Shown here one piece after another: positions 15,195 to 24,223 of a stretch of 35,206 bases of DNA. The notes below the pieces were generated by a model, which saw only the letters and a list, made by a program, of their open reading frames with translations, did no database searches and was not told the DNA's origin. How positions within the stretch are numbered: position 1 is the first letter of the stretch; each line of letters starts with the position of its first letter. This stretch comes from Arthrobacter sp. Br18 (lineage in GTDB: Bacteria > Actinomycetota > Actinomycetes > Actinomycetales > Micrococcaceae), in assembly GCF_000520555.1 (NCBI RefSeq), contig NZ_KI914877.1, forward strand, positions 1 through 35,206, in the 5' to 3' direction. A program made the position numbers and the translations under genes.

Positions 15195-15662
15195 GCGGTC
15201 GGAGCCTTTCCAGCGGAGTGCGCAGGGCGCACGGAGGAGCTCCGGTTTCAGAGCCGAACCGCAAGTATATGGGACGGTTCCGGCAGGCAGCCCTTTCGGG
15301 GCCGGTCACGGGCCGATTGCCGGGCATTCGGGCGCCGGGCGAACAGGTTCGCGCGCCTTCGTACCGGAACCGGGGCTTCCCGGCTCTGTTTTCTACTGAC
15401 GCACGAACCTGTTCCCATAGGTGCCGGCGGCCACCGTCCAGCACCGTACACGCGCTGATCTTCGGGCACCTGAATCGGCGTGGTGGTGTCCGGCCGGGCC
15501 TCCTGTTCCAGGAGATCCTCCAACCCGTAGGTCAAAAGCTTACGTGCTGAAAAAGGAGTGTCAACGGCTCGCTGACGTGGGAAAACGTCTATGTTCGCAG
15601 GTCAGCGCGTGGTCGGCTGCAGGGGATTATTTCTGGTCCGGAACCTTGAACCGGCAGAACAG
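15195..15662 (-). promoter_or_regulatory. Intergenic region with possible promoter and inverted repeat before the mannosyltransferase
   Basis: No gene is supported. On the minus strand TTGACA (15564-15559) is followed after 16 bases by TAAGCT (15542-15537), a possible primary-sigma promoter. If it serves the mannosyltransferase, its leader is over 330 bases. A minus-strand frame (15535-15248, TTG start) begins in a protein-like way but loses coding character after about 40 codons and has no ribosome site. An 11-base inverted repeat, GAACAGGTTCG (15341-15351) and CGAACCTGTTC (15404-15414), spans 74 bases and could form a long hairpin in the leader. Confidence 0.35.
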
Positions 15663-17294
15663 CTAAGGGAGGTCGTCGGAGCTGAAGAGCTGCACACCGT
15701 CATGAACCGTTTCCAGGCATCGCGGTGAGTTCTCGGTGTCGAGGGCCGGCAGAAGGGGCGTGCCCGCCCGCGGATCCGTGCTCCAGGACTGGACGCGGTT
15801 ATCGGCGGTCTGCACCATCAACTCGTCGACTTCCCAGATGGCGTACGACGCCGGGACGCCCGGAACGAGCTGACCATGCATGGGGTTCGAGGATCCCGCC
15901 AGGCGCCATCCGGCGCGGGTGTGGGCGATGAAGGCGGCGCGGGCGGAGATCCTCTCCGCTGCGGTGTTGTGCGAGACGCATGCCCGCACCGAGGCCCAGG
16001 GGTCGAGCGGGGTCACCGGACTGTCCGAGCCGAGCGCGAGAGGCACTCCTGCCGCCAGGAGGGACGCAAAGCGGTTCATCCCCGAGCTGCGCTCCATGCC
16101 GAGCCTTTGGGCGTACAACTTCCCCACGCCTCCCCACGCGGCGTCGAAGGCGGGCTGCCCACTGACGGAGACACCAAAATGCACCAGTGCCGCTATCGCC
16201 TCGTCATCAACCAGTTCGACATGCTCGAGCCGGTGACGGGATCGCCGCACCGCATCGATACCCAGCAGCCCGGCCGCGGCGCCCAGACCGCGCAGCACGC
16301 TGTCCAGTCCGGCGTCGCCGATGACGTGGAATCCAGCCTGGATGGATTCCGCCGTGGTGGCCGTGAGGTGCGCCGCCACGGCGTCGTCCCGCAGAAAGCT
16401 ATGGCCGTGGTTTCCGGCATCATCCGTATAGGGCACACGGAGGGCCGCCGTCCGGGACCCGATGGAACCGTCCACGTTCAGGTCACCGGCGAGCCCCGCC
16501 AGCCGTCCGCCGAACATCGCCATCACCCGCCGGGCGTCCTCCGCCGATTCGACCTGCTGGGCCCAGTAGGGAAGAACGACGGGCAGCGGTAGCTCCTGAT
16601 GCGTGCCGTCGATGAGCAGCAGGCTTTCGAGGTCCTCCTGCGGAGCGATATGCGGAGCCGCCATCTCCGTGAGGGCGACGTACCCCCTGGACGCGGCGAA
16701 GGCCAGCGCGCGGCGCTGATAGACGGTGCGCTGCTCCGGCGTAAGGCTGCGCGAGGCCGCTCGCGCTGCCACATGGGCGCTGCGCACCACGAAACCGTCG
16801 TCCCACCCGTCCAGTTCCGCAAGGCCGAGTGCTGCTGCCAGGGCGCCGGACACGACCGCGGAGTGCACATCCGCGCGCGCCAAATACACCAGCCGGCGGC
16901 CCGTCGCGTTGTCGAGTTCGGCTGCGGTGGGCACGCGCTTCTCGGGCCATCGCGACTCATCCCAGCCGAAGCCCAGAAGGGTGCCCTCCTGGTGTGCGGC
17001 CGCCGTCGACAGTTTCTGCAGGAGGTCCGCAAGGGAAGAACAGCCTGAGAGGTCGATGGAGCCGAGGGAGATTCCCGTCTCGGTGGTGTGGACGTGAGCA
17101 TCGACGAACCCGGGCGTGATCAGCGCACCGTCGAGGTCCACGGTGCGCACACCCTCCCCCGTCAGGTTCTGGGCAGCGTGTTCGGTGCCGACCCAGGCGA
17201 CGGTGTCGCCGTCCACCAGCATTGCTGTTGCGAAAGGGTCTGCGGGGCTGTAGACGGATCCGTTGCGGTACAGGATCGGAAGGGGTTTTGTCAT
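15663..17294 (-). CDS. Amidohydrolase (YtcJ-like, Amidohydro_3)
   Basis: A 543-residue metal-dependent hydrolase. The N-terminal beta domain is followed by TPGFVDAHVHTTETG with the HxH metal pair, then HVIGDAGLDSVLRG, HRLEHVELVDDEAI and LGSDSPVTPLDPW with the catalytic aspartate, which is the YtcJ/exoenzyme-regulator-like order. These enzymes hydrolyse amide or ester bonds; the substrate is unknown and cannot be guessed from the neighbours. There is no signal peptide. The ATG at 17294 has only a weak ribosome site. It lies 42 bases downstream of helY on the same strand and may be read from it. Confidence 0.88.
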   Translation of the reverse strand: MTKPLPILYRNGSVYSPADPFATAMLVDGDTVAWVGTEHAAQNLTGEGVRTVDLDGALITPGFVDAHVHTTETGISLGSIDLSGCSSLADLLQKLSTAAAHQEGTLLGFGWDESRWPEKRVPTAAELDNATGRRLVYLARADVHSAVVSGALAAALGLAELDGWDDGFVVRSAHVAARAASRSLTPEQRTVYQRRALAFAASRGYVALTEMAAPHIAPQEDLESLLLIDGTHQELPLPVVLPYWAQQVESAEDARRVMAMFGGRLAGLAGDLNVDGSIGSRTAALRVPYTDDAGNHGHSFLRDDAVAAHLTATTAESIQAGFHVIGDAGLDSVLRGLGAAAGLLGIDAVRRSRHRLEHVELVDDEAIAALVHFGVSVSGQPAFDAAWGGVGKLYAQRLGMERSSGMNRFASLLAAGVPLALGSDSPVTPLDPWASVRACVSHNTAAERISARAAFIAHTRAGWRLAGSSNPMHGQLVPGVPASYAIWEVDELMVQTADNRVQSWSTDPRAGTPLLPALDTENSPRCLETVHDGVQLFSSDDLP

Positions 17295-17336
17295 CGTGTG
17301 CTGGGAATACTTTCCTGGAGCGGCGTCGTGCCTGGT

Positions 17337-20159
17337 TCATTCACTGATATTCGAGTATGCCACCACACCGCGGCGCACCAGTTTGATCGCGCGGACGCAG
17401 ACACCGTGCATTCCTTCAGGAAGGTCGCGGACCTTCGCGAGCTGGTCCAACAGGTCGATGACCTGTTTGGACCAGCGGACAAAATCACCTGCGGCGAGCT
17501 CCGTGCCGCTCAAGGCAGCCTGGAGGGAGCGGCCCTGCGCCCACTTGTACATCGGCCAGACGAGGGACAGCTCGGGTTCTCCGGTCACCGGCAGCCGGTG
17601 CTGCTCCTCGAGGTCGGTCAGTTGCGACCATTGCCGGACAATGATCTCCACCGAACCCTCGAGCGCGACGCTCGGCAACACCGGACGGACGCCCCGCTCC
17701 TCGCGCTTCGCCTGGTACACCAGCACCGAGGCGATTGCAGCCATCTCCGCTGCATCGAGGTCACTAAAGGCCCCGTGCTCAACGGACAGGCTGATCAGCA
17801 GGTCCTTCTCGCCATAGATGCGCCGGAGTTTCTGTCCCGATGCGCTGATGCGGAGCCCCTCAGCGCCCTCCTGCAGGTAGCCGTAGTGTGCCAGCACCTC
17901 CGACACGCGGTCGAAGGTCCTGGCGATGGTGTTGGTCCTGCCCCGGATCTGCCCTGCAAGGCGGTCGGTCTCCTTACGGAGTTTCCACCAGCGCTCTGCC
18001 CAGCGGGCATGCTGCTCACGGTCGCTGCAGCCATGGCAGGGATGGGCCCGCAGGCGGCGCCGCAGTTCGGTGATGGCGCGCTCCTCGGCCGCGGCAGCGG
18101 CGGACGGCAGCCCGTCCGTCCGGCCCGCGCCGCGACGCGGAGGGCGCTTTTCGGACAGCGCGTTCCGCAGGGATGAGGTGAGGTCCCTGCGGTCCTTCGG
18201 ACTGCGTGCACTGAAGCTCTTGGGTATTTTGATGCGTGAGAGGATCTCGACCGGCCCGTCGAGATCCTGCGCGCCGATGCGGCGGATCTGGGTCTCGAGG
18301 GTCAGGACGGTGGGGCGCGGCTCCCGCGAGGAATCGCCTTCGAGGACCACGGCAGACCCCTGGCCCCGCCCGCCGGGGATGTCGATGACGTCCCCGGGTC
18401 GAAGCGCCTCCAGGGAGGCGGCAGCTGCAGAGCGCAACGACGTCGACCTGTCGCGGGATGCATGGGCCTCGAGGTCGGACAGTTCACGCCGCAGGCCGGA
18501 GTACTCGCGGAAGTCACCGAGGTGGCACGTCATCGACTTTTCGTAGCCGCGAAGCGATTCCTCCCGGCTGCGCACCTGCTTGGCCAGGCCGACCACCGAA
18601 CGGTCGGCCTGGAACTGCGCGAAGGAGGTTTCAAGAATCTCCCGGGAGCGTTCCTGGCCGAACTGCGCCACCAGATTGATGCTCATGTTGTAGGTGGGCC
18701 GGAAGCTCGAATTCAGCGGGTAGGTGCGCCGGGACGCCAGGCCCGCCACAGCACCGGGATCGGTTCCCGGCTGCCACAGCACCACGGCGTGGCCCTCGAT
18801 GTCGATACCGCGCCGGCCCGCCCGCCCGGTCAGCTGGGTGTACTCCCCTGCCGTCACGTTCACGTGGGCCTCACCGTTGAACTTGTCGAGCTTTTCGAGG
18901 ACCACCGACCGCGCCGGCATGTTGACACCCAGGGCGAGGGTCTCGGTGGCGAAGACGGCCTTGACCAGGCCGCCGGCGAAGAGCTTCTCCACCACTTCCT
19001 TGAAGGTCGGAAGCATCCCGGCGTGGTGCGCGGAGAATCCACGCAGCAGACCCTCGCGCCAGGTCCAGAACCCGAGAATCTCGAGGTCGTCACGGGGTAT
19101 GTCGAGGGTGGCCGCGTCGATGGTCTCGCTGATCGCCGCGCGCTCCTGCTCCGTCGTCAGCCACAGCCCGGCGTGGAGGCATTGGCCCACCGCCGCCTCG
19201 CAGCCGTTGCGCGAGAAGATGAAGGTGATGGCGGGCAGCAGGTCGGCCCGGTCGAGGGCTGTGATCACCTGCGGGCGGCTCGCCCTCCGGACCAGCGTGG
19301 TCTGCTGCGGTCCGCGCCGACTCTGGTTCCGGCCGCGCCTCCCGCTGCCCGATCCCCAGTTGGCCCGCTGGTTCAGCCGGACCTCGCTGCTGGCGAGTTC
19401 GAGCAGCTCAGGGTTGACGTCATAGCGTTTGTCCGCGCCCGGCTCCGGTCCGGCGGGAGCCGCTTCATCGAACGCGATGTCTCCGGCGAACAGATCGAGC
19501 ATGTCCTGGCCCACCATGACGTGCTGCCAGAGGGGTACGGGGCGGTGTTCGGACACCACGACGTCGGTATCCCCGCGCACGGTGTCGAGCCACGCACCGA
19601 ATTCCTCGGCGTTCGACACCGTGGCACTGAGCGAAACGACCTTGACCTCGGTGGGGAGATGGATGATGACCTCCTCCCAGACGGCTCCGCGGAAACGGTC
19701 AGCAAGGTAGTGGACCTCGTCCATCACCACGTAACCGAGGTCGTCCAGCGTGTCGGAGTCGGCGTAGAGCATGTTGCGGAGCACCTCGGTGGTCATGACG
19801 ACGACGTCGGCCTCCGCATTGATGCTGGTGTCACCGGTGAGCAGGCCCACACGGTCCGCTCCATGGGTTGCCGCCAGTTCGGAGTACTTTTGGTTGCTGA
19901 GGGCCTTGATCGGAGTGGTATAGAAGGCCTTCAGGCCGCGCTGCAGTGCCAGGTAGACGGCGAACTCGCCCACCACCGTCTTGCCGGCGCCCGTCGGTGC
20001 TGCCACCAGGACCCCCTTGCCGGACTCCAGGGATTCGCAGGCCTCCCGCTGGAACGGATCGAGCTCGAACCGTAGGGTCTGTTCGAAGCGGTAGAGGTCG
20101 GTCCGCGAATGGTGGGTGCGGGCTCTGGCAGCCTGGTAGCGCTCTGCGGGGGTGCTCAT
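17337..20159 (-). CDS. helY: Ski2/Mtr4-like DEVH-box helicase (HelY type)
   Basis: A 940-residue superfamily 2 helicase. Motif I is AAPTGAGKTVVGEFA, motif II VVMDEVHYLADRFRGAVWEE, and motif III LSATVSNAEEFGAWL. The second RecA domain ends with FATETLALGVNMPARSVVLE and TGRAGRRGIDIEGHAVVL. An Arg- and Gly-rich insertion sits near residues 268-285 (GSGSGRRGRNQSRRG). The C-terminal part, with HPCHGCSDREQHARWAERW, corresponds to the arch and DSHCT-like domains of exosome helicases, so RNA unwinding is likely. In Mycobacterium tuberculosis helY also sits next to tatC and tatA in the extended proteasome locus, matching this order. ATG start at 20159 with GGTGGA just upstream; 53 bases separate it from tatC. 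Confidence 0.92.
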   Translation of the reverse strand: MSTPAERYQAARARTHHSRTDLYRFEQTLRFELDPFQREACESLESGKGVLVAAPTGAGKTVVGEFAVYLALQRGLKAFYTTPIKALSNQKYSELAATHGADRVGLLTGDTSINAEADVVVMTTEVLRNMLYADSDTLDDLGYVVMDEVHYLADRFRGAVWEEVIIHLPTEVKVVSLSATVSNAEEFGAWLDTVRGDTDVVVSEHRPVPLWQHVMVGQDMLDLFAGDIAFDEAAPAGPEPGADKRYDVNPELLELASSEVRLNQRANWGSGSGRRGRNQSRRGPQQTTLVRRASRPQVITALDRADLLPAITFIFSRNGCEAAVGQCLHAGLWLTTEQERAAISETIDAATLDIPRDDLEILGFWTWREGLLRGFSAHHAGMLPTFKEVVEKLFAGGLVKAVFATETLALGVNMPARSVVLEKLDKFNGEAHVNVTAGEYTQLTGRAGRRGIDIEGHAVVLWQPGTDPGAVAGLASRRTYPLNSSFRPTYNMSINLVAQFGQERSREILETSFAQFQADRSVVGLAKQVRSREESLRGYEKSMTCHLGDFREYSGLRRELSDLEAHASRDRSTSLRSAAAASLEALRPGDVIDIPGGRGQGSAVVLEGDSSREPRPTVLTLETQIRRIGAQDLDGPVEILSRIKIPKSFSARSPKDRRDLTSSLRNALSEKRPPRRGAGRTDGLPSAAAAAEERAITELRRRLRAHPCHGCSDREQHARWAERWWKLRKETDRLAGQIRGRTNTIARTFDRVSEVLAHYGYLQEGAEGLRISASGQKLRRIYGEKDLLISLSVEHGAFSDLDAAEMAAIASVLVYQAKREERGVRPVLPSVALEGSVEIIVRQWSQLTDLEEQHRLPVTGEPELSLVWPMYKWAQGRSLQAALSGTELAAGDFVRWSKQVIDLLDQLAKVRDLPEGMHGVCVRAIKLVRRGVVAYSNISE

Positions 20160-20212
20160 TGTTCCACCCTAGACGTTCGCCATTCCCCCGGCACACGGGT
20201 TTGGTCCGGTGC

Positions 20213-21040
20213 TCAGAGCCCGTCGAGAGAGGACGCCCGGTCCGCGTTCGCTGCCACCTCGGCCTCGCGGATCGCGGTGCGCCGGGCCCGGCGCTTGTCA
20301 TTGAGAAGGCACAGGCCGATCGCCACGAAAAACAGGAAGAGCATGGGGACCGCCAGGTAGAACATGCTCATCGCGTCTGCGCCTGGTGCGGCCATGGCAG
20401 CGAACAGGCAGACCAGGAAAACGGTGATCCGCCAGGCCTTGAGGATCTGGCGTCCGGACACCAGCCCCACCAGGTTGAGTCCGAACAGCACCACGGGCAG
20501 GAGGAAGGCGATGCCGAAGGCGAGCATCAGGCGGAGCACGAAGGTGATGAACACCGACACGGTGATGATGTTGGAGAACCCGCTGGGAGTGAAGTCCGTC
20601 AGGACACGCACGGCGTTGGGCAGGATCAGCCAGGCCAGGTAGATCCCGGCGAGGAACAGCGGAACGGCCACCCCGATGAAGGACAGCGAGATGCGGCGTT
20701 CCTTGGTTTTCAAGCCAGGGGTGATGAACGCCCACAGCTGGTACAGCCAGACAGGGCTGGAAAGGATCAGCCCGAGGAAGACCGAGATCTGGATCATCAG
20801 GTCGAAGGGAGATCCTGCGGTGTCGAAGTTGAGCGCGGCACTGCGGCCCTCGCGCTCGTTGATGGCGACCACCGGAGCCGACAGCGCTTCAAGGACCGGC
20901 TCGTAGATCAGGAACCCGATGACGGTGCACGCCACGATCGCGATCGCGGATTTGAACAGCCGGCTGCGGGCTTCCTTCAAATGCTCCTTGAGGGCCATCC
21001 GCCCTTCAGGGTTGGCCTTCCGGCCCTTCGGAGAAGCCAT
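20213..21040 (-). CDS. tatC: Sec-independent protein translocase TatC
   Basis: A 275-residue integral membrane protein, the twin-arginine signal receptor of the Tat system. Six hydrophobic segments are visible, starting with LFKSAIAIVACTVIGFLIYE. Conserved blocks include MALKEHLKEARSRL before helix 1, FGSP-like SPFDLMIQISVFLGLIL, the loop SSPVWLYQLWAFITPGL with the conserved Pro and Glu-rich region TKERR, and FGIAFLLPVVLF in helix 4. The N- and C-terminal tails are basic and cytoplasmic. It starts 5 bases after the tatA stop, so the two are co-translated. No TatB is evident in the window. Confidence 0.95.
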   Translation of the reverse strand: MASPKGRKANPEGRMALKEHLKEARSRLFKSAIAIVACTVIGFLIYEPVLEALSAPVVAINEREGRSAALNFDTAGSPFDLMIQISVFLGLILSSPVWLYQLWAFITPGLKTKERRISLSFIGVAVPLFLAGIYLAWLILPNAVRVLTDFTPSGFSNIITVSVFITFVLRLMLAFGIAFLLPVVLFGLNLVGLVSGRQILKAWRITVFLVCLFAAMAAPGADAMSMFYLAVPMLFLFFVAIGLCLLNDKRRARRTAIREAEVAANADRASSLDGL

Positions 21041-21045
21041 GGGTA

Positions 21046-21360
21046 CTACTGGGGATGCGTCGAGGAGTTGCCGTGGTGCGGCGGTACCGAGGAACCGGTT
21101 CCTCCGGACGGGTCACGCGGCAGGTCGGACGGCGAGCCCGCGGACGTTCCGGCGGGAGGCGTGTGATTGACGTCCCTGCCCTCGACGGTCGGCTCAGCGC
21201 CGTCGTCGGACGTGTTCTCGTCCTTCATCTGCTTCACTTCGGACTTGAAAATCCGCAGTGACTGTCCGACGCTGCGGGCCAGGCCCGGAAGCTTCGGTGC
21301 GCCGAACAGCAGGACTGCCAGGGCGATGATGATGACGATGTGCCAGCCTTCGAGCCTCAT
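21046..21360 (-). CDS. tatA: Sec-independent protein translocase TatA/E family
   Basis: A 104-residue protein with a single N-terminal membrane helix ([16 protein letters not shown]), the hinge motif [17 protein letters not shown], an amphipathic helix to about residue 45, and a long polar tail rich in Pro, Ser and Asp. This is the standard TatA layout, with a tail on the long side. It oligomerises to form the passage for folded Tat substrates. GAGAGGA lies 9 bases before the ATG. It is followed directly by tatC. Confidence 0.95.
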   Translation of the reverse strand: MRLEGWHIVIIIALAVLLFGAPKLPGLARSVGQSLRIFKSEVKQMKDENTSDDGAEPTVEGRDVNHTPPAGTSAGSPSDLPRDPSGGTGSSVPPHHGNSSTHPQ

Positions 21361-21399
21361 GATCTTGGTTCCTCTCGTTGATCCCCACCCAAGTTTAGG

Positions 21400-21750
21400 T
21401 CACAGATGCGGCATATCGCGCAGGAGCTGCGGTTGCCGGCGTTCCGACCGGAGCCGGACGCGCGCGCTCCGCCGCCGGGCGATACGTTCCGTCCTCTGGA
21501 GCGCATTGGCCGCTTTAACCTCGTCCCGTGTGGAAAACACGGCTGGCGCAAAGGAACCGGCGCTGCCAGTTCCCTCGTCGACGCTGCCCGGCGTTTGCCC
21601 ACTGTTCAGCTGGAGCCGGTCCGTCGCCGCCTCGAATTCACCCAGTGTTGACACGGCGCCGCGGAAGACACGGAATCCCAGAAAGAGGAAAAACAGTGCG
21701 GTGAGTGCCAGCAGGGCAACCCAGATTACGATCCATGACCACCAAGGCAT
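21400..21750 (-). CDS. Small membrane-anchored protein of unknown function
   Basis: A 116-residue protein with one N-terminal membrane helix, WIVIWVALLALTALFFLFLGF, and a cytoplasmic tail. The tail has a helix from about residue 28, an acidic and Gly/Ser-rich middle, and a very basic segment (TERIARRRSARVRLRSERR) near the end. I do not recognise a family. It lies 14 bases after pafBC and 39 bases before tatA on the same strand, so it belongs to this operon; its layout, one helix then an amphipathic stretch, faintly resembles Tat components, but it lacks the FGxxKLP hinge. ATG at 21750, weak ribosome site. Confidence 0.7.
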   Translation of the reverse strand: MPWWSWIVIWVALLALTALFFLFLGFRVFRGAVSTLGEFEAATDRLQLNSGQTPGSVDEGTGSAGSFAPAVFSTRDEVKAANALQRTERIARRRSARVRLRSERRQPQLLRDMPHL

Positions 21751-21764
21751 ACGCCCAGTCTAGG

Positions 21765-23753
21765 TCACGTCCGGACCGCCAGGGCGTCCTCCACCCAGCG
21801 CAGCGCGCTCGCACGCACCTCACGAGGCTGGATGACGACGGCGCTGCCACCCATTCTCGCCACCAGACCGGGCAGCCAGGAAACCGAACCAAGGCGCACC
21901 TCGGCGGCAAGCGCGCCGTCGGGCAGTTCGCCGCGCCGCACCGCGCCGTACTGATCGGCCAACCAGCGGGCGGGCGGCTGGAGCACCAGGGTGACGAGGG
22001 TGTCGTGCGGCGACGGCCTGTAGACCTCCGGAATGGAGCGGGATGCAGCACTTCCCGCCGCTGGTGCAGGGTGGCGGTGCTCGGCCGGTGCCTGGATGGG
22101 CCGCACGTCCTGGATCCGGTCGAGGCGGAAGTTCCGCAGGCCCTCCGAATGCACGCACCACGCCTCCAGATACCACACGTCCTGGTGCGAGAACACGCGG
22201 ACCGGCTCCAGGAGCCGCTGGGAAATTTCGTCACGCGCCGGGACCAGATAGGACATTTCCACCCGGACCCCGGCGGCCAGGGCGGCCTGTAGAGCCTCGA
22301 GCGCCGGATCGATATCCTCTTCCGTGAGCTTTGTGGCCACCGAGCTACCGACCCGTGCGGCATCTCCGGCGGCCGCCGCGAGCTTGGCCGAGGCGCTCAC
22401 CAGCGCCTCGGTGGACCTCATTCCGGTGAGATTGCGCAGTGACTGGAGGCCGACGATCAGCGCACACGCCTCGTCCATGCTCAGCTTCACCGGCTCCGCA
22501 AGATTCTGCGCGTTCGTGAGGTAGATCCGGCCATCCTCGACGTTGACGTCGATCAGCCCGTCCGGATAGTGGCGCGGGCCGCTGACGAAGAGCAGGTCGA
22601 GGTCCCGGGTCAACTGGTCGGTGGTCACGTCGAAGCGGCGGGCCGTAGGCGCCAGTCCCGCGCCCGGGTGCGAGAGCAGGTAAGGCACCAGATCGAGGAG
22701 GCGCAGGAGATGATCCTGGGCCGACGACTGGCGGCGGGGAAAGGGAACCGGCGCGGAGGAGAGCGGAACCTCGGTGGGCGCGCTGCGCAGTGCCTCGAGC
22801 GCCCCCCGAAGTAGTGTGTCCACTTCGGCGGCGAGTTCGGCGGGCCGCGCCACCCGCGCATTCGGCCCGAAGACGGCTATCTCCGGGGCCAGCGCCTGGG
22901 CGCTGGAGTACCTCACCTCGAGCTGGTCCCACTCCTCCCCCGCGGAGACGACAGTGCTGCCCTTCCGCACCCGGAGCGCGTTGCAGGACCCCGGGCGGAC
23001 CGCGATCCTTGCCGTATGGTCCGGCTCGCTTCGTCGAAGCGAAGCGAGTGCGCGGTTCATGTCGAAGGAGTCCGGAACCACGAAGCCGGCATCGAGGATG
23101 CGCGGGGCAGAGGTGATGCGGGACAACCGGAAGAACCGTTCAGCCCGGCGGGCGGTGTCGTATCCGACCACGTACCAGTGACCGAATCGAGCCCCCATCC
23201 CCCACGGCTCGAGCGTCCGTTCCTCTTCGCAGCCCGTACTTGCGGCCCGGTAGGTGAACCGCAGCAGTTTCCGTTTGGACATGGCACGCCACACCTCGTC
23301 CCAATGGGGATCGCTGGTCGGAATGCGCGGCTGGACGGGAAGGCGGGACAGCACGTCGGCGCTGCCCCTCCTCGTGCTGAGTTTGCGCACTGCACGGGAC
23401 GCGGCGGAATCCAGCGATCCCTGGTCCCACAGACTGGCCGCCAAACTGAGGGCGGCATACTCCTCGGGACTGAAGTTCACGCCGGCCAGCCGGTAATCCT
23501 CGGCGTTGATCCGATACCTCTGGACGGTGTTGTCGTTGTCGAACAACGGGTCTTCGCTGAAGGCCTCGAGCGGGATGCCCTGCTCGCGCAGCATCGCCTT
23601 GTCCCGGTCGAACAACTTCTCCCGCGCAGCGTCGGTCGACGCTTCACCGTAGAGCTCGATCTCCTCGAACAATTCCTCCTTGGTGAATCCCCGCCTGCTC
23701 GAGAGCAGCAGGATCACCAGGGTGAGGAGCCGTTCGGTACGCTTCGCTGACAC
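21765..23753 (-). CDS. pafBC: PafB-PafC fusion, WYL-domain DNA damage response regulator
   Basis: A 662-residue protein combining two PafB/PafC units in one chain. Each unit has an N-terminal winged helix, a WYL domain and a C-terminal extension. The first unit starts with MSAKRTERLLTLVILLLSSR and its WYL core is near LRFTYRAASTG and HWYVVGYDTARRAERFFRLSRI. The second begins near residue 345 (AQDHLLRLLDLVPYLLSHPG) and its WYL core has DVWYLEAWCVHSEGLRNFRL. PafBC switches on the LexA-independent DNA repair genes in actinobacteria; the natural fusion is known from Arthrobacter, while mycobacteria have two genes. GTG start at 23753, 12 bases after the FKBP stop. The proteasome removes proteins induced by this response, which explains the linkage. 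Confidence 0.95.
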   Translation of the reverse strand: MSAKRTERLLTLVILLLSSRRGFTKEELFEEIELYGEASTDAAREKLFDRDKAMLREQGIPLEAFSEDPLFDNDNTVQRYRINAEDYRLAGVNFSPEEYAALSLAASLWDQGSLDSAASRAVRKLSTRRGSADVLSRLPVQPRIPTSDPHWDEVWRAMSKRKLLRFTYRAASTGCEEERTLEPWGMGARFGHWYVVGYDTARRAERFFRLSRITSAPRILDAGFVVPDSFDMNRALASLRRSEPDHTARIAVRPGSCNALRVRKGSTVVSAGEEWDQLEVRYSSAQALAPEIAVFGPNARVARPAELAAEVDTLLRGALEALRSAPTEVPLSSAPVPFPRRQSSAQDHLLRLLDLVPYLLSHPGAGLAPTARRFDVTTDQLTRDLDLLFVSGPRHYPDGLIDVNVEDGRIYLTNAQNLAEPVKLSMDEACALIVGLQSLRNLTGMRSTEALVSASAKLAAAAGDAARVGSSVATKLTEEDIDPALEALQAALAAGVRVEMSYLVPARDEISQRLLEPVRVFSHQDVWYLEAWCVHSEGLRNFRLDRIQDVRPIQAPAEHRHPAPAAGSAASRSIPEVYRPSPHDTLVTLVLQPPARWLADQYGAVRRGELPDGALAAEVRLGSVSWLPGLVARMGGSAVVIQPREVRASALRWVEDALAVRT

Positions 23754-23765
23754 GGGCGGCTGGGG

Positions 23766-24161
23766 CTATCGAACTGCCAGGAGGTCCACCACGAAGATCA
23801 GTGATTCGTTCGGGGCGATCGCGGAGCCAGCGCCGCTGGGTCCGTAGGCGAGGTGGGAGGGTATTTCCAGCCGGCGGCGTCCGCCGACCTTCATGCCCAG
23901 CAGTCCTTCGTCCCAGCCCTGGATCACCTGCCCCACACCCACGCGGAAGTCGAGCGGTGCTCCGCGGTTCCAGGAGGCGTCGAACTCCTCACCCGTCGAG
24001 AAGGCGACGCCCACATAGTGGGCTGAGACGGTGTTCCCTGCCTTCACCTCCTGGCCGTCGCCGTTGACAAGGTCCTCGATCATAAGCTCGGTGGGCGCCG
24101 GGTGTTCCGGAAAATCAACTTCAGGCTTCTGGCGGTCGAATTGCCGCTGTCCGAATGACAT
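23766..24161 (-). CDS. FKBP-type peptidyl-prolyl isomerase, cytosolic
   Basis: A 131-residue single FKBP domain without signal peptide. Active-site elements are VSAHYVGVAFSTGEEFDASW, the VIQGWDEGLLGMKVGGRRRL core containing the conserved Trp, the HLAYG segment and a final hydrophobic strand SLIFVVDLLAV. It speeds cis-trans isomerisation of proline bonds during folding. The ATG at 24161 is chosen for the AAGGAG 5 bases upstream. It lies between an exported FKBP and pafBC, in the same direction. Confidence 0.93.
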   Translation of the reverse strand: MSFGQRQFDRQKPEVDFPEHPAPTELMIEDLVNGDGQEVKAGNTVSAHYVGVAFSTGEEFDASWNRGAPLDFRVGVGQVIQGWDEGLLGMKVGGRRRLEIPSHLAYGPSGAGSAIAPNESLIFVVDLLAVR

Positions 24162-24223
24162 GGTGCTCCTTGGTGTGTCGTCGATGATGTCGTTGGTACG
24201 CCGCTCGTCGGGCGGACGGCAGG

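Noticed and set aside
15248-15535. Minus-strand 95-codon frame before the mannosyltransferase
   Set aside because: Only a TTG start without ribosome site; protein-like for about 40 codons and then Arg/Pro-rich noise. Mentioned in the intergenic entry instead.
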